A DNA stretch of 23,613 nucleotides from a virus. Below, one piece after another: positions 8,235-14,251 of this stretch. The stretch covers positions 1 through 23,613 of the IMG/VR virus record IMGVR_UViG_3300028388_001123. One strand, 5' to 3'. Below the pieces are notes generated by a model that was not told the DNA's origin, searched no databases, and saw only the letters and a list, made by a program, of their open reading frames with translations. Every line of letters starts with the position of its first letter. Position 1 is the first letter of the stretch. A program made the translations under genes and the position numbers.

Positions 8235-9134
8235 GATCTCTTCGTCGCTAATGACGCGGTTATGCTTGACGTAGTCAGACACCATCCACGGCTTCTTACC
8301 GCCGGGTGCCTGGTACAGGTAGAAGCCGCCCTCGGGCAGTGTAGCGGGGTCGCCGAACGGCAGCTCATCACCCTCGCGGTAAACCCTCGTCGGGCGCGCC
8401 GGGTCGGTGTAGCCGCTGTAGTCAACGTCCGCGCCCAGCTCCACCTCGCTGTAAACCGTGTTGTGCGGTTGCTGGCCGGTGCGCTTATTGAACTGAGCGC
8501 CATATGGCGCAACGCCGGCGTGCCAGCCTTGGCGCGGCGCCATCTGAAACGGCACGAACTCGCTCTTGAGCCACTCACCCATCGGGATCTGCTGCTCGCG
8601 GGCAACAGCCACCTTCGTATCCTTACCGATCATAGCGGGGTACAGCGGCATCGGATGCTGACCCTTAGCCAGGCTGCCGTAGCGAGGGTCGCCCGGCAAG
8701 AAGATCCGGTGCGCCCGGTACGCCGGCACGGTTACCTTCGGCGGCGTCGCAGCTTTGATCACGCCCGCTCCCACGCCGGGAACAGCCGCAGCCACCAGCG
8801 ACGCAGCCACACCGCGGTAGTCGCCGTCGCTGGCATCGCGCAGCGCGGTTGCCACGTCAGCCGCCTCGCCAATGCCAGGCACGTACGTGGCGGCATCAAG
8901 CGGCGTCGGCGCAAGGTCTTTGATCGCCGCCGAAGCATAGGCCGGGTAACCGGGTTGCTCTTCCCGCCAGCCGTGGTCCATCAGCAGGACATCAGGGTCA
9001 TGCGTCGGTACGTCCGGCCCGAGCAGCGGCTCAGGCGGCGGGCGCTGGTCGACCCGGTAGCCGTCGATCATGCGCGCGATCTCCGCCGATGTCGGCGGCG
9101 TGCGCTCCAGCAGTGACAGCGCGCTTGGCATCAT
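8139..9134 (-). CDS. Accessory island protein sharing an N-terminal module with the metallopeptidase-like protein
   Basis: This 331-residue protein overlaps the portal stop by ATGA (9131-9134); a second ATG follows directly at 9131. Residues about 52-130 (MDHGWREEQPGYPAYASAAIKD...YVPGIGEAADV, then an Ala/Val-rich hydrophobic stretch) are the same module seen in the 6154-7578 protein. The second half carries a pattern I recall from several phage and island proteins: 'PRQGWHAGVAPYGAQF', then 'TVYSEVELGADVDYSGY', then 'LPEGGFYLYQ' and 'VKHNRVISDEEIADRM'. In relatives this reads as GWH...P...hig, v..Ev....D, iPegGfY and i.r.lsdeev. No catalytic role is known to me. It is the first gene after the portal, a place often used for proteins packaged in the virion. 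Confidence 0.75.
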   Translation of the reverse strand: MMPSALSLLERTPPTSAEIARMIDGYRVDQRPPPEPLLGPDVPTHDPDVLLMDHGWREEQPGYPAYASAAIKDLAPTPLDAATYVPGIGEAADVATALRDASDGDYRGVAASLVAAAVPGVGAGVIKAATPPKVTVPAYRAHRIFLPGDPRYGSLAKGQHPMPLYPAMIGKDTKVAVAREQQIPMGEWLKSEFVPFQMAPRQGWHAGVAPYGAQFNKRTGQQPHNTVYSEVELGADVDYSGYTDPARPTRVYREGDELPFGDPATLPEGGFYLYQAPGGKKPWMVSDYVKHNRVISDEEIADRMRDAGLEPPPPRAGGPITEAKLKEWGLR

Positions 9135-11284
9135 CGCCCCCCGCGAATTGGTGTCGCCGCCTGCAGCAGATCAATCTCCCGCTGCGCCTCAGCCTGGTTC
9201 TGCTTCTGCTCTAACTCGGCCAGCTTAGTCCGGTGCCCGAGCAGCTTGTCGAGCATCTGCATCTGCTCGCGGATCAGCTTGGCCTGCTCATCCATACGCT
9301 GCTGCGCCAATTTGAACTCGCCCTTGACCTTCTCAATGTCGGTCATGAGCTGGTACTGGTACTGCATCTGCTGCTGTTGCAGCTGTTGCTGCTGCATAGC
9401 CTGCTGCTCAGCCTGCTGCGCGGCCTGCTGCTGCGCCATCTGCGCTTCCTGACTTGTTGGGTCGACGTAGTACTGCTCTGGGTTCGGCAGCCCGCCGAGC
9501 CTGGCCCGGTCCACCCGCGCCCGGTACGCGCTCTGCAGGCTGCTGAGCACGCCCACGGTGCCGGCCTGGGCGTCGGTCATGTGGTCCTGCTGGACAGCCT
9601 GCAGCGCCGCGATACGCTGCGAGCGCTCGCCGACGGACATGCCCATTGTGATCGTCATCTCATCGCGCTCGCGCCACTCGCCGGGCTGAGTCTCTTGCCA
9701 GCCCCCGGCCGGTTGCGGCATCACAATAGGCTCACGCCGGTACATCCGCAGCAGCTGGTGCAGCTTGAGGTACGCCGGCTTGAGCAGCGTCTCAACGAGA
9801 TTTTTAGCGACCATCGCGTTAAGCTGCTCGGTCGCCGCCATGACCCGCTCTAGCGACCAGTCGCCGCCCTGGCCAAGCACTTGAGCGCTGGCCGTCGCGT
9901 CGACAGCGCCGCCGCCACGGTCCTGCCGGAGCCCGTCAAGGTACTCCAGCAGCGAGAACGCCGATGCCGGTAGCTGCGCCTCCTGGATCGGCACGATACC
10001 GTTCGGGGTCTGCATCCGGATGCCGCCGCCCAGGGTCGAAGCCATCCAGTCATCGAGATTGGCGTCACCTTCGACCAGCCCCGCGCGCTGGCGCATGCTG
10101 CGCTTGGTCGCGTTGAGCATCTCACGCAACAGCTCGGTCTTCAGCTCCTGCACGAGCCGGAGGCGGTCGAACAGGGAAACGCCCTCCCAGGTGAACAGCC
10201 CGAGGTAGCCGACGCCGGTGGCGAACGGCTGACACTCGACCGGCTCCCAGAGGATCATCTCATCGGTGCCAGCCGAGCCCCCGGCCGTGAGCACACGGAT
10301 GCGCTCAGCGATACCGTCGCCGTCCATGTCGATCTGATAGTACGCCTCGACCGCCATAATCATCTCGGTTGACGGGTGAGAGCTGCGGTACTTGCCGGTG
10401 CCGTGTGACGCTTTCGGTTTATGTAGGTCGTCTGTCGTTTCCTGCAGCGTGTCCACCAGCTCCTTGCTTGCGCCCATCTCAATCAGCTCGGAGCGCGATA
10501 ATGGCCGCTGGTGCGCGACGAAACGCGCCTCGTCCGCATTTGGCGAAGTCAGCTCGTCGCTGATCAAGAACTCATCCCACGGCACAGCCATGATGCGGGG
10601 GCGCCCGTCGGTGCGAGTACGCCGGATCATCCCGCTTGCGGTGCCGTTTTCGTGCTCCTCAGCCCAAAGCAGCTCTACCAGCTCGCCCGGACGTTTGGGG
10701 GCTATAGCCTCGGGCCACTCCTCAGGCGGGACTCGTGTGCGCTCGTCGTACACGACCTTGCGTCGCTCGTCCCAAACAACCTTGATGACGCCTGCCTTAC
10801 GCAGCAGGGCGTCCATGACGGCCTGCTGCGCCGCAACATAGATACCGGCGCGGGATGCAGCCTGATTCGTGGCGCGGGTCTCAAGATCGGCCTGCGCCTC
10901 ATCCTCCTCAGACATCGGAGGGAACTCGACGGGAGCGCTCCCGGTGAACGCCGGTAGCAGCTCTGCCATCACGGCATAGACGGCGTCTTGGACATCAGTA
11001 CTGACGACAGCGGACAGCCCGAGCCGGAGGTCTCGCCCGGCGCTGTCGGTGTAGCAGTCGTCGGCCGGCTCCGCCGGACGGTCGCCGTAGAAGTAGTCAG
11101 CCGCCTCGTCGCCGCTCTCGACGCGGGCGTTGCGGCTCTGCTCGGCCCAACTGACCTCGTCATCGATGATGCCGAGTAGTTCTTCTTCGCTGACCGCCTC
11201 AGGCTCGCCGGCCGAGGGAAACTCCTCCACGACTAGTTGCTGCGCGAGTGAAGTTGATTCGGACATCGACGTCGGCTCGGCCAT
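9131..11284 (-). CDS. Portal protein (podovirus type)
   Basis: This 717-residue protein probably forms the dodecameric ring at the capsid vertex through which DNA enters and leaves. The N-terminal part fits the portal family common with SU10-like capsids: an acidic start, 'EELLGIIDDEVSWAEQ' helix, 'ADYFYGDRP', 'SAVVSTDVQDAVYAVMAELL' at about 91-110, and 'AVMDALLRKAGVIKVVWDE'. The length of about 700 residues is usual for these portals. The C-terminal part, about 609-690, is a glutamine-rich coiled coil (many QQQ runs) followed by a charged helix. The gene begins 86 bases inside the 3' end of the large terminase gene in another frame. An internal ATG at 11266 would shorten the protein by six residues; neither start has a strong ribosome binding site. 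Order terminase, portal, scaffold, capsid supports the call. Confidence 0.88.
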   Translation of the reverse strand: MAEPTSMSESTSLAQQLVVEEFPSAGEPEAVSEEELLGIIDDEVSWAEQSRNARVESGDEAADYFYGDRPAEPADDCYTDSAGRDLRLGLSAVVSTDVQDAVYAVMAELLPAFTGSAPVEFPPMSEEDEAQADLETRATNQAASRAGIYVAAQQAVMDALLRKAGVIKVVWDERRKVVYDERTRVPPEEWPEAIAPKRPGELVELLWAEEHENGTASGMIRRTRTDGRPRIMAVPWDEFLISDELTSPNADEARFVAHQRPLSRSELIEMGASKELVDTLQETTDDLHKPKASHGTGKYRSSHPSTEMIMAVEAYYQIDMDGDGIAERIRVLTAGGSAGTDEMILWEPVECQPFATGVGYLGLFTWEGVSLFDRLRLVQELKTELLREMLNATKRSMRQRAGLVEGDANLDDWMASTLGGGIRMQTPNGIVPIQEAQLPASAFSLLEYLDGLRQDRGGGAVDATASAQVLGQGGDWSLERVMAATEQLNAMVAKNLVETLLKPAYLKLHQLLRMYRREPIVMPQPAGGWQETQPGEWRERDEMTITMGMSVGERSQRIAALQAVQQDHMTDAQAGTVGVLSSLQSAYRARVDRARLGGLPNPEQYYVDPTSQEAQMAQQQAAQQAEQQAMQQQQLQQQQMQYQYQLMTDIEKVKGEFKLAQQRMDEQAKLIREQMQMLDKLLGHRTKLAELEQKQNQAEAQREIDLLQAATPIRGGR

Positions 11285-12515
11285 ACGCGCTGCTCGTTAG
11301 CTGATTCGTGGACTGTGAGAGTAGACGGAACGCGTCAGCGCCGTGTGAGGCCCAGTCGTGAACGGGGCGGGGTTTGGGTGTGCGTAGCTTATCATCGATC
11401 TCGACTCGGTATGAGCCTAGCGCAAGTAGCCCATCTTTGCACCGGTCCGCATCGAACCAGCACCGAGACAGAAACGACCGGGTGCGCTGAATGTCGCCCA
11501 TGAGGTCGGTCGTGCGAGGCATGACCTTGGTGTTCTCCAGGCCCGCCTTTTTCAGGTGCCCCTGGTACGACACCATGGCGCCGAGGTCACGGATGCCGGC
11601 GTCGTGCGGCAGGAATGCAGTGCCCGTCGTATAGCCGCGCTCACGCAGCCAATGCGCATAGTGCGCCGCCGCCTGGCCTCGGTTCTCGTAGTAGTCAATG
11701 AGCCGGATCTCATGCCCTACCGGCTGGCAGACCCAGATAGCCGTCGCGTCATCAATGCCGAGATCCCATGCGGTGTGAATAGGCGGCTCGGCTTCAATCG
11801 GGATCTTGGTTATACGCCCATCCAATCGAGCCTTGGTCAGTTCGTTGGCATAATAGGCGCCCTCGCCTATCTGCTGGTAGCCGCCCTCCCAGATGTGCTC
11901 ATAGAGTGCGAGGTCGCGCTCTCTATCGCGCTCCAGATCGGCGCGGAGGTCCCCCGGGAAGTGGGGGTTATCGTACCAGTTGACCTTGACTACGATTGAA
12001 TCCTCTGGCGGATGCTCACCGCGCAGGAATTTGTCGATGGGGTCATGCTCGTAGCGCGGGTTCCAGGTCGCCCAGATCTCTGCGCCGGGCGCGCGAATAG
12101 TCGGCGTCAGCAGCTGCAGGCTGCGCTCGCTGATGGTCTGCGCCTCCTCGATCCAGCAGCGCGTGTAGCCTTCGAGCGACTTGATCGACTCGGCGGAATA
12201 GTCGCGCAGGCCGCGGAAAATCATGTTGCCGCCGGTGGCGGGACAGCGGATCTCATCACGCACCTTCTCAAAGTGCTCAGCCACGCCCATGTGCGTGATG
12301 TAGTCCTCCACCAACTGCTTCACAGAGTCGCGGATGGTGTTCTGGACCTCGCGGACGCCGACAATGCGGTGCCCGCGCAGCATGTCAATGACGCACGCCT
12401 GCGCCCTGTCATGCGATTTTCCGCTGCCGCGGCCACCCCATGCGCCTTTGTAGCGCGCGTGTCGCTCCCACAGCGGGGCGAACGCTTCAGGCGTCTGCGG
12501 TCGTAATTGAACCAT
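11199..12515 (-). CDS. terL: Terminase large subunit (ATPase/nuclease, terminase_3-like)
   Basis: This is the 438-residue motor that cuts and pumps phage DNA into the head. Walker A is GGRGSGKS at residues 27-34. The Walker B and catalytic acid are RCWIEEAQ at 119-126 (E123/E124). The coupling motif appears as WATWNP at 148-153. The nuclease half begins at about 247 with TAWDLGIDD (D251 is the first metal ligand), and the late acidic motif is DWASHGADAF near the C-terminus. The length matches the PBSX/terminase_3 family. The start ATG at 12515 lies 29 bases inside the small subunit gene, and no ribosome binding site is obvious, so translation may be coupled. The 3' end overlaps the portal gene by 86 bases. 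Confidence 0.95.
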   Translation of the reverse strand: MVQLRPQTPEAFAPLWERHARYKGAWGGRGSGKSHDRAQACVIDMLRGHRIVGVREVQNTIRDSVKQLVEDYITHMGVAEHFEKVRDEIRCPATGGNMIFRGLRDYSAESIKSLEGYTRCWIEEAQTISERSLQLLTPTIRAPGAEIWATWNPRYEHDPIDKFLRGEHPPEDSIVVKVNWYDNPHFPGDLRADLERDRERDLALYEHIWEGGYQQIGEGAYYANELTKARLDGRITKIPIEAEPPIHTAWDLGIDDATAIWVCQPVGHEIRLIDYYENRGQAAAHYAHWLRERGYTTGTAFLPHDAGIRDLGAMVSYQGHLKKAGLENTKVMPRTTDLMGDIQRTRSFLSRCWFDADRCKDGLLALGSYRVEIDDKLRTPKPRPVHDWASHGADAFRLLSQSTNQLTSSAYGRADVDVRINFTRAATSRGGVSLGRRA

Positions 12516-12765
12516 CAGGACGGAGGAATTGGAGCGTGACAGTCGCTTTCAACGGGCCGCCATCGTCACCGGTAACCTCGACCGCTTTCAGCTGCGGGTA
12601 GCAGTAGGGCATTAGCTCCTTCGCTCTCGCCGCCCTGAATTCGGGGTCATCGCTATTGACGAGCAGACGCGCCAGCTCGCGAGCCGGGTCAAGGTCGAAC
12701 TCATCGAGCAGGCGCCTGGCGACGATACCGCTGCGCTTGTTGGGAGACCCCTTTGGCCGAGCCAT
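12487..12765 (-). CDS. Probable terminase small subunit
   Basis: This 92-residue protein begins MARPKGSPNKRSG, a start common to small phage proteins placed just before the large terminase. The N-terminal basic stretch should contact DNA. The middle (RRLLDEFDLDPARELARLL) is helical, and 'AKELMPYCYPQLKAVEVTGDDGG' is a pattern found in such proteins, reading 'l..y.yPkLkavev.g'. It would recognise phage DNA and present it to the large terminase. It overlaps that gene by 29 bases. The call rests on position and this pattern; the protein is shorter than many small terminases. No strong ribosome binding site precedes the ATG. Confidence 0.65.
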   Translation of the reverse strand: MARPKGSPNKRSGIVARRLLDEFDLDPARELARLLVNSDDPEFRAARAKELMPYCYPQLKAVEVTGDDGGPLKATVTLQFLRPDGSITTADA

Positions 12766-12825
12766 TTTATACTAGCAAACACCTGACAGACATACGGCAA
12801 AGCATATGTCCATCGCCGGGGCGCG
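12766..12825 (-). promoter_or_regulatory. Short intergenic region with inverted repeat and weak extended -10
   Basis: This 60-base gap before the small terminase gene contains the inverted repeat GACATA (12789-12794) and TATGTC (12805-12810). On the minus strand it also has TGCTAGTAT directly before the start codon, which resembles an extended -10 box without a good -35. It may be an operator or a weak internal promoter. The evidence is slight. Confidence 0.25.
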
Positions 12826-13446
12826 TCAACCTTGGGGTGCGGGCTGCTGCTTGATGCACATCTTCATCCACTCAAGGTCTTTCTCGCCGGCTGTCTGACC
12901 ATGCCCCCGCGTGCCTTGCGCCCCGCGCTGGCCGTTGTAGCGCCCCCGCTTAGCGTACGACGCGTGTTCTGGCACCGGCGCCCCGAGCCAGAACACCACC
13001 TGCCCAACACGCATGCCGGGCGCCAGCTGAAGACTGTGGGTGAGACAGTTGTTGCGCAGCTCCAACGTCAGCGTCGCGTTATTCCAGCCAGGATCGCCCC
13101 AGCCAGCCAGCGCGTGGTCAAGACCAGCGCGCGCCATAGAGCTGCGCAGCTTGAACTCCAGCGCAAGATCATCCCGTAGATTGAAACGCTCCACTGTCTC
13201 AAACAGCGCCCACTGCCCCGGCAACAGTACCCATTTTCCTTGGTCGTCAAGCGGCGCCGAAAACATAGACGGACCCTCAGCTTTCTCCGCTGTGAGGTCG
13301 ACAGTACCCCTCTCGCAAGTACGCTCTAACCACATCACATCACCTAGGCGCACGTCCAAACTCGCCGCGTTCACGTTCTCAAGGCTGGCGCCCTCAACCA
13401 CGCCGTCCTCGACAAGCGAGCAAATCCCGTCGTAAGTCACAAGCAT
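12826..13446 (-). CDS. dCTP deaminase/dUTPase-family protein
   Basis: This 206-residue enzyme probably converts dCTP to dUTP, or directly to dUMP, feeding thymidylate synthesis. It shows the family's ordered motifs: AASLDVRLGD at 27-36, LPGQWALFETVE at 75-86, RSSMARAGL at 101-109 (nucleotide contacts), GDPGW at 117-121, LTLELRN at 126-132 with the expected catalytic Glu (E129), GMRVGQVVF, and a closing RYNGQRG. The A.GW.DPGW...tLEL and GQRG pattern is nearer to bifunctional dCTP deaminase:dUTPases than to E. coli Dcd. The frame stays open far upstream, but the ATG at 13446 is right: GGAGG lies 9 bases before it and the protein then begins like the family. It sits 4 bases after the stop of the preceding gene. 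Whether it is mono- or bifunctional cannot be read from sequence alone. Confidence 0.88.
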   Translation of the reverse strand: MLVTYDGICSLVEDGVVEGASLENVNAASLDVRLGDVMWLERTCERGTVDLTAEKAEGPSMFSAPLDDQGKWVLLPGQWALFETVERFNLRDDLALEFKLRSSMARAGLDHALAGWGDPGWNNATLTLELRNNCLTHSLQLAPGMRVGQVVFWLGAPVPEHASYAKRGRYNGQRGAQGTRGHGQTAGEKDLEWMKMCIKQQPAPQG

Positions 13447-13450
13447 CGCT

Positions 13451-13867
13451 CTAGCCCTCCTGCGCGCGTAGCGCGTCCGTAGCCCTGGCCCATGCACGCA
13501 GGCGTTGCACGGCCTCGTTGTGGAAGCGCGCCTCCTGGGTGTCACCCTCAAGGTACCGCAGGTCGTCGACGAAATCCTCTGTGCGTATGTCGAACAGGTA
13601 CTCCTCCGCCCAGGCCAGCGCCATGCGCACGCCGCGAGAGAGCTTGCCGCCGCCCTGCTTCTTGGCGCGCTCGTGCATGTCGTCGGAAATGACCACGCGC
13701 CGGGGCTTGGACTCAGGGGCGGGGGCGTAGTCGCTGCTGTCAGGGTCAGTAAGAAGCATGGGGCACTGGCGCAGCGCGATCTCGATACCGAAGGCCACGC
13801 TGCCGCCGCCCATGGTGCGCGCGACGAGCGCCTCGTGGTCGGTGAGCTGGATAACTGTGTTGGCCAT
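13451..13867 (-). CDS. Tandem ribbon-helix-helix-like protein (possible regulator)
   Basis: This is a 138-residue protein of no family I can name. It contains two copies of a similar unit. The first is at about residues 4-32 (VIQLTDHEALVARTMGGG...GIEIAL) and the second at about 57-84 (VVISDDMHERAKKQGGG...GVRMAL). Each has a short strand, a T/S-D turn, a helix, a GGG turn and a helix ending in AL, which is the layout of one ribbon-helix-helix chain. Two fused copies could form a single-chain DNA-binding fold. The C-terminal part is helical and charged. AGAGG precedes the ATG closely, and a good minus-strand promoter lies at 13897-13925. It is the first gene of the unit with the dCTP deaminase-family gene and lies beside the repeat array at 13964-14247, so DNA binding there is possible but unproven. 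Confidence 0.7.
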   Translation of the reverse strand: MANTVIQLTDHEALVARTMGGGSVAFGIEIALRQCPMLLTDPDSSDYAPAPESKPRRVVISDDMHERAKKQGGGKLSRGVRMALAWAEEYLFDIRTEDFVDDLRYLEGDTQEARFHNEAVQRLRAWARATDALRAQEG

Positions 13868-13896
13868 GTCAACCTCTCGGCTGTGAGTGTCAGGAC

Positions 13897-13925
13897 ATTA
13901 TACACCAGACGGCAATACGAACCAA
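13897..13925 (-). promoter_or_regulatory. Sigma-70-like promoter
   Basis: On the minus strand, TTGGTT (13925-13920) and a consensus TATAAT (13902-13897) are separated by 17 bases. Transcription would start near 13890 and enter the RHH-like gene at 13867, then the dCTP deaminase-family gene and probably the packaging genes, because no terminator is seen between them. Confidence 0.7.
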
Positions 13926-13990
13926 TAGCTGCCGCCGGTGTCGCGGGGGGCGCGGGGGTCGCCGGACCACGGGACCACCGGACCACGCCT

Positions 13991-14130
13991 TCCTAAGAGA
14001 TATAGTAAAAGGTCTATATATTGTACTAATAGTTATACTAACACTGTATTAACCCAATATAGCTACTATTTACATACCTCTTAGACTATTTGTGGTACTG
14101 TGGTCTTAGTAGTAGATAGTTTCGTAGAAT
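13991..14130. other. AT-rich noncoding block, possible DNA unwinding element
   Basis: By hand count 42 of these 140 bases are G or C (30%), against roughly 65% in the surrounding genes. The block is rich in TATA, TACTA and TAGTA words, and CTAAGAG (13993-13999) is inverted as CTCTTAG (14078-14084). No open reading frame with a start and ribosome binding site is convincing here. Together with the flanking heptamer repeats and the adjacent primase/helicase gene it is a candidate origin of replication. Confidence 0.6.
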
Positions 14131-14194
14131 CAGGCGTTTACACCGGACCACACACCTCCGCAAATGTGGTCCGCGTGTGGTCCGATTCGCACAC

Positions 14195-14223
14195 AAAAAA
14201 AGCCCCTGCTGTACGCAGGGGCT
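14195..14223 (-). terminator. Intrinsic terminator after the primase/helicase gene
   Basis: A perfect 9-bp stem (AGCCCCTGC at 14201-14209 with GCAGGGGCT at 14215-14223, 5-base loop) is followed on the minus strand by seven T residues. It lies 28 bases after the stop of the primase/helicase gene and is a textbook rho-independent terminator for that transcript. Confidence 0.9.
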
Positions 14224-14251
14224 TAAATTGTGGTCCGGGTGTGGTACCGCT

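Larger units (their letters stand above)
13964..14247. repeat. GGACCAC/GTGGTCC iteron-like array
   Basis: Seven exact copies of one heptamer occur. GGACCAC starts at 13964, 13972, 13980 and 14145; its reverse complement GTGGTCC starts at 14166, 14177 and 14230. Three one-mismatch copies start at 14092, 14100 and 14241. Copies come in clusters with fixed spacing: 8 bases (13964/13972/13980 and 14092/14100) or 11 bases (14166/14177 and 14230/14241). The array surrounds an AT-rich core and a terminator. This is the layout of an initiator-binding region at a replication origin or of a complex operator. Confidence 0.85.

Noticed and set aside
6724-8274. A 516-residue open frame on the plus strand opposite the island genes.
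   Set aside because: It is antisense to recognised genes, Arg/His/Leu-rich as expected from a GC-rich shadow frame, and spans both direct repeats without any domain pattern.
9340-9460. Tandem nucleotide repeat in the portal gene.
   Set aside because: It is a glutamine-rich coiled-coil coding stretch (CAG/CTG-type codons) with irregular spacing, as is the similar stretch in the scaffold gene at about 1330-1600.
13447-13986. The dCTP deaminase-family frame stays open upstream, giving a 386-residue protein.
   Set aside because: The extra 180 residues are a low-complexity Ser/Arg/Ala shadow of the RHH-like gene in another frame. A GGAGG site and family-like start fix the ATG at 13446.
13964-14247. 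CRISPR array.
   Set aside because: The repeated unit is only seven bases, occurs in both orientations and has spacings of 8 or 11 bases, so it is iteron-like and not CRISPR.
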